A stretch of DNA of 64,000 nt, taken from Lewinellaceae bacterium (GTDB taxonomy: Bacteria; Bacteroidota; Bacteroidia; Chitinophagales; Saprospiraceae). The notes under the pieces were generated by a model, which was not told the DNA's origin, did no database searches, and was given only the letters and a program-made list of their open reading frames with translations. The position numbers and the translations under genes were made by a program. The stretch covers positions 310,001 through 374,000 of the forward strand of contig JADJFA010000002.1 in NCBI GenBank assembly GCA_016708875.1. The letters are read 5' to 3'. Shown one piece after another: positions 54,429-63,263 of the stretch. The first letter of the stretch is position 1; the number at the start of each line of letters is the position of its first letter.

Positions 54429-54436
54429 CAAAAGTA
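54429..54436 (-). promoter_or_regulatory. -7 element TACTTTTG of the DUF1573 gene
   Basis: An exact TAnnTTTG match on the minus strand 51 bases before the ATG at 54378, in the gap after ccmF. The -33 element is unclear. Confidence 0.45.
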
Positions 54437-54496
54437 GATTGCTTCAAAACCGCCCCGTTTACCCTGATGAATTGGTTTGCAAAAGTTTAACAGCGT

Positions 54497-57292
54497 TCAG
54501 GAAAAGTATCGTTTCCAAAAACTCAAGGCAAGGCCGATCAACATCATGATACTGCCGAGCCAAACCAAATTGATTCCAGGGAAAATGATAGCTTCCAGCA
54601 CAATATAGTCCGATCTCGTCACATTTTCGGCGATCTCGACTGGTATACCTGCCTGGTTTGCTGGTGTCTCTGCGACTCCGATGGTGAGGACACCTGCTTT
54701 GGGGTCAATGTTCTCAAATCTGAAATGGAGGCCCATGGAAGGCGCCTCGTCTTTGAGACTGAAAGGTTGGCTATCTCGAATGAGGTAAACGGGGGCAGCC
54801 TTGGCCTTTCGTCCGTCTGGTGCCGTTATTTCCAAGCCGGCAGCCACTGCAATATCGCCTGGTTCGGGCGCGTAGGATGAATGCTCAACGTCTTTGATGA
54901 CATTTGCAAAACTGATTTGGTAGCCATTGAACTCAAAAAGGCTGCCTTCTTTAACGTCAAAATTGGTGTATTTCAGTGCATCCTCGGCTTTAAGGATATG
55001 CTCCATAGAGGCCTCATTCATCCGAATTTTCATTTGCAAAGGGCCAATATCCGAATGCAGGGAAAAGCCGCCCTTTGCAGGTCGGAGGTAAAGCATTGGC
55101 GCAGCTGGATAGGCTTTGGGATCACCGAGCGCGTAAGCGCGTAATTTGAGTCCCACAGCCAAGTCTCCTTTTTCAGCGTGATATTCAGGGTGTTGTGGTG
55201 TTTTTGTTACACTTTCTACTACCAAATAGTGTTTTTTTGTAAAAATCGTGTCCCCCACCAACGCTTCATATCTTTCATACTTCAGGCTGTCTTCCTGTTT
55301 TTTGGCAAATTCCGGATCCAACTCGGCTTTTGGAAGGGACGAGACAAGCGTGAACACATCATAATTCCAATAGTGCTGGGTGGAAGGGTTGTTCGCTACC
55401 ACTTTTGAAAACTGGCGGTCGTACATCACGTTGGGATACAATGTGAAGTTTTCTCCGGTTGGATTTCCACTTTCATCACGGCGTTGGAAGTGAACGCTGA
55501 AGCTGCGCGTTTGACGTTCCAAAGTGTCAGATGTGTAGGTGGCGTTGAAGCCCCGCATGGGCATGGGAGCGTCTTTCATCAAGATGACGCTGCGCCTAAG
55601 TGCTTCGGCGTCAGCACCTTCTATCAGTCCTTCCATTGCGAAGGTGTTGACAGAAATCCAATCCTTTCCCAGCCCTGTACTCAAAATACCCAAGAGCAAG
55701 ATACCAAAACCAATGTGGGAAACGGCCTAACCAGCCAGTTTCAAATTGCCTTTCAGAACTGTGACCAGAAAATCCAAATTGGCAACAACCGTGAACATCC
55801 CCGCAAAAAGGAAGGCAAAAAGTTGCCATGCACGCACCTCGATCCAAAGGGAATTGAGCGCCGTAAGGATGCCTGCACCGATGGCTGCAATACCGATATG
55901 GAGGGCAAATTTTCGTGCTTGCACGGCCCAGTTTCTTTCGTTGTAGCGCATCCATTGTGCCACCCCGGTGAGCAAGCCAATGAAAACGGCAATCCAAAGT
56001 TGGTAACGGTTGTGGTGTTCAATGGGGTCTTTCAAAGCCGCCCCGACATAGTCAGGGTTGAAGGCTTGCACGATTTTGTTCCATACAGGAAGCGACGTAG
56101 CACCTGTCAACAACAGCGCCGAAAAGAATAGTACTAGAGAACCAATAAACATCCAGAACTCACGGCTGCTGGTTTTTTCCTCTCCAGCAATTTCTGGCAC
56201 TTCCCGGTAGCGAAATACCCAAAGCCAAAGGCCCAACAGCGAAAAAACAGCCATCAAGATGATCAATTGCAATCCAAGCCCCATCTCTGTAAAAGAGTGC
56301 ACCGAAGTGTCGCCTAATATCCCGCTCCGGGTCAGATATGTGGAGTAAAGAATCAGGATAAACGTGATCAAATAAAACCCATAAGTGCTGCGGATAGAGT
56401 AACCCGTATTTCGAGCAATGAGGTTGGTATGGATACCTGCCAAAAGTGTCAGCCAAGGCACCAAAGAGGTGTTTTCTACCGGATCCCAAGCCCAATATCC
56501 TGCAAAAGAAAGGGCTTCGTATGCCCATGCACCACCCATGAGTATGCCTGTACCCAAAATCGCTGCCGAAAACAGCGACCAACTCAGGGCAGGCTTCAAC
56601 CATTCCTTGTGCTCGCGGAGCCAAAGCCCTGAAATAGCAAATGCGAAAGGCACGATCGTGCTGGCAAAACCCAGAAACAAGGTGGGCGGGTGAATGGTCA
56701 TCCAGTAGTTTTGTAGAAGCGGGTTCAACCCGTTCCCCTTTACTTTAGCGAGGTAATCGGCTTGATTGAAAATCGGCGCGTCCATCACATCCCGAAGCAA
56801 ATCGAACGGGCTGGCTCCAAATCGGAACTCGCTGAAATACAAGCCTAAAAGCATGGATGCGATGAGCGTCTCTGCCAGTGCGATGACCGCCAAAATGGGT
56901 GTTTCCCACTTGCCTGCACGAAACATTAATACAATACCAAGGATAATGTGCCAAAAACTCCATAGCAGGAAACTGCCCTGCTGTTCTTTCCAAAACGCAG
57001 AAAAAACGTACTGCATAGGCAGGTCGTCCGACACATTGGCCCAGGCGTACTGATATTCGTACATTTTACCTGTCAAAATCCAGAACAACATCCCAATGAT
57101 GCCCAGCGTAGCCAAGCCGTGCAAGAGATAGGCATAGCGACCCAAATTGCGCCAGCCCTTGTATTGGTCGGTATCTCTGCGCTGGGTAGCAATAAAAAAG
57201 GAGACAGCAGCCAAAAGCGCGGCTACGAACGACAGCACTGCGCAGAGGTGGCCCAACTGGCCGGGGAGAAGGTGTTCGCCGATGTATTCCAT
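54497..57292 (-). CDS. ccmF: Cytochrome c biogenesis heme lyase CcmF-type protein, with in-frame amber codon
   Basis: Large inner-membrane protein of the heme handling family (CcmF/NrfE/CcsA) that attaches heme to apocytochrome c. From 57292 the first 521 residues contain the helices and the WWD-type heme motif FAGYWAWDPVENTSLVPWL, plus YWMTIHPPTLFLGFASTIVP. After LKGNLKLAG the codon is TAG (55727-55729); the same frame then continues AVSHIGFGILLLGILSTGLG with another helix, a periplasmic part of about 330 residues (RGFNATYTSDT; YLRPAKGGFSLHSDIGP) and a final helix LVWLGSIMMLIGLALSFW. The amber codon is therefore a substitution, or paired errors, and not a simple frameshift. The whole is about 931 residues, normal for the CcmF type. 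Confidence 0.9.
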
Positions 57293-57315
57293 AGTAGGCG
57301 GTAGTTTTTGCGGCG

Positions 57316-57323
57316 CAAAAGTA
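57316..57323 (-). promoter_or_regulatory. -7 element TACTTTTG of ccmF
   Basis: On the minus strand TACTTTTG matches TAnnTTTG, 24 bases before the ccmF ATG at 57292, giving a very short leader. It lies just before the stop region of the DUF4440 gene, so ccmF need not be cotranscribed with it. Confidence 0.5.
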
Positions 57324-57324
57324 G

Positions 57325-57762
57325 TCAGACTTTACTCGTGCTTTGCCAATTGATCAAAACCCAGGCACCTTTCTTTTTTCTGTAAACCGCCAAATATAAC
57401 AAGCGAACCTCAAAAGCGTTGCCCTTAAGCTTGCCTTGTACTTTGACAATGCCGTTCACAAGGGCTGTTTTGCCATAAAAACGCACACTGGCTGCTTCTC
57501 GATCCATTTTTTCGTACACCAACTTTTTTGAAGCAATGGCAGCCAGGTGTTCCGACTTGTTTTCTTTTAAGGCATTGGAATGCACGTAAACCAGGTCCTC
57601 GGCCAACATGGGGCGCAATGCTAAAGTATCGGCCCGCATCATGGCTGCAAAGCGTTGGGCTTCAGTATCTAATACTTTTTGAGTGCTTTTCGATTGAGCA
57701 TTCAACACAGATAATGAAAACAACAGCAAAATACCCAACGTAAATCTTGTAAAAGTGACCAT
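57325..57762 (-). CDS. DUF4440 / NTF2-like exported protein
   Basis: Small exported protein of 145 residues: signal peptide MVTFTRFTLGILLLFSLSVL, then an NTF2-like (SnoaL/DUF4440) cone-shaped domain. The family pattern is VLDTEAQRFAAMMRADTLAL, RPMLAEDLVYVHSNALKENK, then VRFYGKTALVNGIVKVQG and LLYLAVYRKKKGAWVLINWQ, the last with the conserved W..... .WQ.T. ending. The function is unknown; NTF2-like folds are used as enzymes and as binding domains. The 259 bases between this gene and the next (57763-58021) hold no supported feature beyond a weak TTACTTTG near 57955. Confidence 0.85.
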   Translation of the reverse strand: MVTFTRFTLGILLLFSLSVLNAQSKSTQKVLDTEAQRFAAMMRADTLALRPMLAEDLVYVHSNALKENKSEHLAAIASKKLVYEKMDREAASVRFYGKTALVNGIVKVQGKLKGNAFEVRLLYLAVYRKKKGAWVLINWQSTSKV

Positions 57763-58021
57763 AGTAAAATGTGTGCGTTAAAGTGGCTCAAAAGTAAACA
57801 CCTAACGAGGATTGACCGTAAGGATTAGGTCCAAACGCTTAAAACCTGTTTTTCACATCTTATCTCTGGAATCTGTGTTCCATACTGGCTAGCTTGTCCA
57901 ATGACAATATTCCGACACTTCTTCAAGTTTTCTGGCTAGATTTTTGATAGATGTTTTACTTTGTGGTAGGTTTTTTTGCAAACTGATATTTGCGCCACTT
58001 TAATCACCAAAACTGATTTCT

Positions 58022-58525
58022 ATGAGCCGATTTTCAACAATTCTTTCCCTTTTCTTTCTATTGAGTTTTTCTTGCGCCGCCCAGCAATTTGATATTTGCA
58101 TGGACGTAATGGCTTCCTCTGGAGGCCAAGGCAACCAACTCAATCGGCACATCTCCTGGACTATTGGTGAGCCTTTCGTACAAACCTTACATGGCGCCGG
58201 GTATGCCTTTACACAAGGATTTCACCAGCCGGACCCTTGCGGAAAAGACCTCGTTCGCACTTCTGATCTCGCCGACTGGGGCATGAGTCTTTTCCCTAAT
58301 CCTACAGAGGGTTTGCTCACCTTGCGTTTTTCCCCTGAAAAAAGAGGACACCTGCTCGGATCAGTATTTGACATGCTTGGCAGACCAGTGCTTACCAACC
58401 AAATGCTCTCCTCACCAGAAGGCTCATTGATTGATGCCTCATCATGGCCTCCCGGGGTATATTTCCTGCTTTTGAAAGAGCCTACGTCGCAATCTACAGC
58501 GACCTTCCGCATCGTGCGGATCTGA
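58022..58525 (+). CDS. Small T9SS cargo protein
   Basis: Exported protein of 167 residues: signal peptide MSRFSTILSLFFLLSFSCA, a short mature domain (SSGGQGNQLNRHISWTIGEP, then YAFTQGFHQPDPC, a block repeated in many Bacteroidota T9SS proteins), and a T9SS type A sorting domain MSLFPNPTEGLLTLRFSPEK, LLGSVFDMLGRPVLTNQM, WPPGVYFLLLKEP. It lies 34 bases before the S74 protein gene and is probably cotranscribed with it. The small body suggests an accessory or scaffold role, which is inference. Confidence 0.9.
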   Translation: MSRFSTILSLFFLLSFSCAAQQFDICMDVMASSGGQGNQLNRHISWTIGEPFVQTLHGAGYAFTQGFHQPDPCGKDLVRTSDLADWGMSLFPNPTEGLLTLRFSPEKRGHLLGSVFDMLGRPVLTNQMLSSPEGSLIDASSWPPGVYFLLLKEPTSQSTATFRIVRI

Positions 58526-58558
58526 TTAGCCGTTCATTCCAAACCGATTTAATAAATT

Positions 58559-61500
58559 ATGAAACAGCGTTTTCTCCTTTCTCTGTTGCTTTTGCTTGCA
58601 TTATCATTTACTGTTGCTGCGCAAAATGTCCCACAAGGCATTAACTATCAATGTATTGTGCGCAACGACCAAACAGGCGATCCTGTAATCAACCAAACCG
58701 TCACCCTACTTTTTTCACTGCGCAATGGCAGCCCAAATGGTCCGGTTGACTATCAGGAAAAACACGTTGGTTCAACCAACGAATTCGGCCTTGTCAATCT
58801 TGTCATTGGCCGTGGGCAACCCCAAGTGAACAGTTTTGCCGCTATAAACTGGAGCGCAGGTTCCAAGTTTCTGACGGTATTGCTCGAATCTTCCCCCAAC
58901 GTTTTTGACGAAATCGGAAATTCCGAACTCCTAAGTGTGCCGTATGCCCTTTATGCCCAAAATGGCGGCGGTGGCGGTGGCTCCGACAACTGGGGTGCTC
59001 AAACGGCATTTACCAACAATGGCATCACAGGCAATGGTTTGGCCAACAACCCAATCGGTCTGGCACAGCAAGGTGCTCAATCTGGCGAAGTTCTGAAGTG
59101 GAATGGAACAGCCTGGGCACCTGCCGCAGACCTCGTCCAAGGCGGCGGCGGTGGCAACGGAGGCACTGTGACGCAGATCAATACAGGTACAGGCTTACAA
59201 GGTGGTCCAATCACAACCACAGGAACCATAAGTTTGAGTAATACAGCGGTTCAACCTGGCATACATGGCAGTGCAACTGAGATTCCTGTGATAACAGTGG
59301 ACGCACAAGGCCGTATCACCCACATCGATAAAGTTATCGTGCAACCAGGTGCAGTAGGTTTGAACAGTGGCACCGGCATTAATGTCGTGACAAACGGTTT
59401 CAATAACTTCACCATTAATAATACAGGAGATACCAATCCCAACGATGATGTTACCCTCACAACGGTACACGATGGCGATGTAAGCGGCCCTCACAACAAC
59501 TTACAGATTAAGGCCAACGTGGTGACTTCCAATGAATTAAACAACGGTGCAGTCACTGCACCCAAACTCGCCAATATGGGCGCCGCCAACGGTCAGGTGC
59601 TTAAATGGAATGGCACAGCCTGGGCGCCTGCCGCTGATGATTCTGGCAACGTCGCATTAACGGGGGGAAATGGCATCAGCATCACTGGCAGCGCACCCAA
59701 TTTCACTATCACAAATACAGGCGATACGAATGCCGCTGATGATATCACCACTGCCACACAAGCCAATGGCGACGTGAGCGGCCCGTTCAGCAATTTGCAA
59801 ATCAAACCCAGTGTCGTGACAAGTGTTGAAATCGCTGATGCTGCGGTCGTCACAGCCAAACTCGCAAACGATGCAGTGACTACCGGGAAGATCGCCGATG
59901 GCGCAGTAGGCACTACAGACATCGCAAACCAAGCGGTTACGGGTGCAAAAATTGACGACATGGGCGCCGCCAATGGCCAGGTGCTCAAATGGAATGGTAC
60001 TGTTTGGGCGCCTGCGGCTGACGCAACTGGCAACTTCGCAGTCCTTCCCGGAATTGGGATTGATGTAGTGCAAGCTGGCAACACCTTTACAGTTTCCAAC
60101 GACGGCGATACAAATCCCAACGACGACCTGACCACTACAACCGTTTTTAATGGTGATGTATCAGGTCCTTCCAACAACCTGCAACTAAAGCCGAGTATCG
60201 TAGTAAATGCGGATATGGCCCCCAACTCCATCGGGACCAACAACCTCATCAATGGCGCCGTTACTGCTGCAAAACTCAATAATATGGGTGCAGCCAACGG
60301 CCAAATCCTGCAATATAACGGTGTAACCTGGGTGCCAGTTAATCTCCCCGGTGGAGGCGGTGACAATTGGGGAACCCAAACTGTCCAGACCAATGCTACG
60401 CTTTCTGGTCAAGGCACTGCCGGCAACCTATTGCGTATTGCCCAGCAAGGTGCTGTCATCGGCCAGGTACTACAATGGAATGGAGCATCATGGTTGCCTG
60501 CCACCTTGCCACCACCTGCGGGCGACGATTGGGGTACGCAGACAGCTGTAGTAGGAAATGCGCTTTCTGGAAATGGCACCGTGGCCACTCCGCTCAATCT
60601 TGCAAAGCAAAATGCCAATACTGGTGAAGTGCTCAAATGGAACGGTGTACAATGGCAACCTGCTGCTGACGTCAGCGGTGGTACTGGTGATAATTACACC
60701 GCTGGTACTGGCATTAGTGTTACAGGAACCGCGCCTGATTTTGTTATCAACAACACAGGTGACCTGAGCAATACCAACGAATTGCAGACCATTTCTCTGG
60801 CTGGAGACGAGCTAACACTCTCTGACGGGGGTGGTACAGTAACAATCCCCTCTGGGAACAACTACGCAGAAGGTGTTGGCATTAACATTACCGGCTCCGC
60901 ACCAAACTTTACAATTGACAACGCAGGTGATTTGAGCAACACCAACGAACTGCAAAACCTTGCAATCGCTGGCAATGTGTTGAGCATTACAAACGGCAAC
61001 ATGGTCAACCTTCCTGTTGGCCCAACGTACACCGCTGGAGCTGGAATTAACCTTGCTGGCAATGTGATTACCAACACAGGGGATCTAAGCAATACAAATG
61101 AGCTCCAGAATTTAGCACTCAATGGAACAATCCTTGAAATTTCAAACGGAAATACTGTAGACCTTGACCCCCTGCTTGGAAGCGGTGGCGATGATTGGAC
61201 AAACGTGGGCGACGATATTATCAACTCCAACATTGGCAATGTCGGCATTGGCGTTCCCGTTCCCGCAGCACGTCTCCATATTGCTGGCAATGGCGAGTCC
61301 ATTCGTTTGCAAGGCAATCCTCCTATGATTACATTCATTCCCAGTGGTCCAATGCAGCCTGGAGTGGGCTTTGCCCGCATGGCGGCCGGATTGTTATCAT
61401 TAGGAACCCAAAATACTACCAGCGTTGGTTTGTTGCCGAATAACAAAGATGCCGTAATCGCCAATGGTACCAATGGGTATGTGGGTATTGGAGCAGCAAA

Positions 61501-62053
61501 CGCAACCGATGCAAGTCTTCGCGTTTTGCAAAAAGAAGGCGGTATTCTCTTGCATAATGAGGCCAACGGCAATTTTTGGGAATTCTCGGCCAATCCTGCA
61601 AATGGTAGTCTCCAACTTTTCAACAGCACCCTCGGTGGTGGAGTTCCAGCGGGCACTTTTACGCAAGCAGGGGTTTATGTGCCTTCTGATCGAAGATTGA
61701 AAACAGATATTGAGGCGATTTCAACGGGCATATTGACCAAGATGATGCAGCTAAAGCCGGTTAGTTATCGGTACAAGGCAGAAGCGAGCGATGCCAAACA
61801 TACGCTTGGATTTTTGGCGCAAGATGTACAAACCTTGTTTCCGGAGCTGGTTGGGCAAAGCACCGACCGCAACGGAAAAGATGGTTATTTGTCCATTAAT
61901 TACGGTGGATTTGGTGTGTTGGCGGTGAAAGCCATCCAGGAACAACAAACCGAAATTGAAGGGTTAAAAAAAGAGAATGCTGAGTTACGCAGCAAAACTG
62001 AATCTCTGGAAGCGCGGTTGTTGCGCCTGGAGAAGTTAGTTGGAGAGAAGTAA
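58559..62053 (+). CDS. Long repeat-rich exported protein with C-terminal S74 intramolecular chaperone
   Basis: Protein of 1164 residues. Signal peptide MKQRFLLSLLLLLALSFTVA; a beta domain at residues 20-140 (VPQGINYQCIVRNDQTGDPV; LLSVPYALYAQ) shared by many Bacteroidota S74 proteins. Residues about 140-880 are repeats: a GQVLKWNGTAWAPAAD-type block recurs about eight times, alternating with GDVSGPHNNLQIK and VVTAKLANDAVTTGKIADGAV-type blocks and TGDLSNTNELQ strands, as in phage tail-spike and tail-fibre shafts. The C-terminus is a peptidase S74 domain: YVPSDRRLKTDIEAISTG, the catalytic-type SDRRLK start, then NYGGFGVLAVKAIQEQQ and a Leu-rich coiled coil. S74 domains trimerise and cut themselves off. 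There is no frameshift. Confidence 0.88.
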   Translation: MKQRFLLSLLLLLALSFTVAAQNVPQGINYQCIVRNDQTGDPVINQTVTLLFSLRNGSPNGPVDYQEKHVGSTNEFGLVNLVIGRGQPQVNSFAAINWSAGSKFLTVLLESSPNVFDEIGNSELLSVPYALYAQNGGGGGGSDNWGAQTAFTNNGITGNGLANNPIGLAQQGAQSGEVLKWNGTAWAPAADLVQGGGGGNGGTVTQINTGTGLQGGPITTTGTISLSNTAVQPGIHGSATEIPVITVDAQGRITHIDKVIVQPGAVGLNSGTGINVVTNGFNNFTINNTGDTNPNDDVTLTTVHDGDVSGPHNNLQIKANVVTSNELNNGAVTAPKLANMGAANGQVLKWNGTAWAPAADDSGNVALTGGNGISITGSAPNFTITNTGDTNAADDITTATQANGDVSGPFSNLQIKPSVVTSVEIADAAVVTAKLANDAVTTGKIADGAVGTTDIANQAVTGAKIDDMGAANGQVLKWNGTVWAPAADATGNFAVLPGIGIDVVQAGNTFTVSNDGDTNPNDDLTTTTVFNGDVSGPSNNLQLKPSIVVNADMAPNSIGTNNLINGAVTAAKLNNMGAANGQILQYNGVTWVPVNLPGGGGDNWGTQTVQTNATLSGQGTAGNLLRIAQQGAVIGQVLQWNGASWLPATLPPPAGDDWGTQTAVVGNALSGNGTVATPLNLAKQNANTGEVLKWNGVQWQPAADVSGGTGDNYTAGTGISVTGTAPDFVINNTGDLSNTNELQTISLAGDELTLSDGGGTVTIPSGNNYAEGVGINITGSAPNFTIDNAGDLSNTNELQNLAIAGNVLSITNGNMVNLPVGPTYTAGAGINLAGNVITNTGDLSNTNELQNLALNGTILEISNGNTVDLDPLLGSGGDDWTNVGDDIINSNIGNVGIGVPVPAARLHIAGNGESIRLQGNPPMITFIPSGPMQPGVGFARMAAGLLSLGTQNTTSVGLLPNNKDAVIANGTNGYVGIGAANATDASLRVLQKEGGILLHNEANGNFWEFSANPANGSLQLFNSTLGGGVPAGTFTQAGVYVPSDRRLKTDIEAISTGILTKMMQLKPVSYRYKAEASDAKHTLGFLAQDVQTLFPELVGQSTDRNGKDGYLSINYGGFGVLAVKAIQEQQTEIEGLKKENAELRSKTESLEARLLRLEKLVGEK

Positions 62054-62071
62054 GTAAGCGCCCGTATAAGT

Positions 62072-62156
62072 TTATTTCACACAACGCCACAACGACACAA
62101 CGCTTTAATCTTTTGATTACCAAAACGTTGTGTCGTTGTGGCGTTGTGTGAAATAA
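62072..62156. repeat. Perfect 31-bp inverted repeat, word CACAACGC
   Basis: Arms 62072-62102 and 62126-62156 are perfect complements; the spacer is 23 bases. The arms are CACAACGC, CACAACGA and CACAACG words (8-base period). Same word as 14923-14985. It lies between convergent genes, 18 bases after the S74 gene stop. Confidence 0.93.
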
Positions 62157-62199
62157 TATTGTATGCGCAATTAACTTACTTATTCTCCACTCCTCAAAT

Positions 62200-63222
62200 T
62201 TACCACAATCCCATTCCCAAAAGGGTCTTCAAACATTTTTTTCGGATAACCAGCGCTTCTTGTTCCTGGGCATTCAGGCATTTTGGCTGCTCCATTATAA
62301 TCTGCTCCAGTTCTGCCAAAATCTTTTCCTGTGGCTGCCAGTATCGCTGGGTTTTCCCAAAAATATCCTCTAAAATTTGCTCTTTCAGCCCCTCCAATTC
62401 AGGAGCAAAAAGCGACCCCGATTTCATGGCTCGGTCAATTTGCAGGAGTAAATTAAGATGATATCCCAATCCAAGTTGGCTTGCGGACGCAGCATCAGGA
62501 AGTGGAAATTTCCATACAGGATAAATTGATTCAATACTATCGGTTTGAAATACAGCCAGGCAGGTTTGGAGGAAAGCATCGTCTTGCAAGCCTTTAGTTA
62601 TCAACGATTTCTGATGCCAAACACGAAAATCCGCAACGAGCATAGGCCCTTCTTCCGCTCCGACTTTTTGAAATAAATAACCTGGAAATGCTTCATTCAA
62701 CCAATTGAATTCTGGTTGAAACCCACTTTCAGGGCGGCGGGAAAGCAGATACAAAAAGGTATCCCGCAGGGCCACTGTTGCTCGCCACATCTCAGCAAAT
62801 TGGGCTTCTGTTTCCAGTGTCGAAAAATTTTGTACCACCGAATTTCGACGGGCGGCTAACGCTTTCCCAAAGTAGCAGGCCAGGCGCTTCTCCAACAACC
62901 AATCTTCCTTATCATTTGCTGGTCTCAAAGCCCAGGCGAGCACCCAACCTGCCTGATGCTCACCGGTTTGTACTTTTATCCAAGGTGTTTGAAAAACCTC
63001 AGATCCTACTGCGATTTGGGTTTCAGACGGTCCCAGCTCCCCGAGATCAGTGAGGGTCTGGCCTTTTCGCAGCGATAATAATTCCGGGCTTTTTTCACTT
63101 GGTTCACTGCGCAGGGAAGCTTGATCTACATAGACAAATAATTGATTTTCAGGTGTTTGTTTGTTATTGCAGGAGAAAAGCAAAAACAGAAGGGGTAAAA
63201 TTTTCCAATCGAAATGCTGCAT
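62200..63222 (-). CDS. SH3-domain lipoprotein of unknown function
   Basis: Lipoprotein of about 340 residues. From ATG 63222 the signal MQHFDWKILPLLFLLFSC ends at a lipobox (LFSC). Residues 30-100 form a bacterial SH3 domain: VYVDQASLRSEPSEKSPEL, LLSLRKGQTLTDLGELGPSE and PWIKVQTGEHQAGWVLAWAL. The rest is helical, with WLNEAFPGYLFQKVGAEEGP and LEELKEQILEDIFGKTQRYW-like heptads, and I cannot name it. A minus-strand TAGTTTTG at 63241-63248 is a matching -7 element 19 bases upstream. The gene is convergent with the S74 gene. Confidence 0.83.
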   Translation of the reverse strand: MQHFDWKILPLLFLLFSCNNKQTPENQLFVYVDQASLRSEPSEKSPELLSLRKGQTLTDLGELGPSETQIAVGSEVFQTPWIKVQTGEHQAGWVLAWALRPANDKEDWLLEKRLACYFGKALAARRNSVVQNFSTLETEAQFAEMWRATVALRDTFLYLLSRRPESGFQPEFNWLNEAFPGYLFQKVGAEEGPMLVADFRVWHQKSLITKGLQDDAFLQTCLAVFQTDSIESIYPVWKFPLPDAASASQLGLGYHLNLLLQIDRAMKSGSLFAPELEGLKEQILEDIFGKTQRYWQPQEKILAELEQIIMEQPKCLNAQEQEALVIRKKCLKTLLGMGLW

Positions 63223-63240
63223 ACGAAGTAAGTTTACGCA

Positions 63241-63248
63241 CAAAACTA
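63241..63248 (-). promoter_or_regulatory. -7 element TAGTTTTG
   Basis: Exact TAnnTTTG on the minus strand, 19 bases before the SH3 lipoprotein start at 63222, in the 41-base gap between two divergent genes. Confidence 0.45.
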
Positions 63249-63263
63249 CGGTAGCATTCTCGC

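Noticed and set aside
58559..62053. Prophage tail gene
   Set aside because: The protein has a bacterial signal peptide and no phage genes are nearby; S74 domains are common in bacterial surface proteins.
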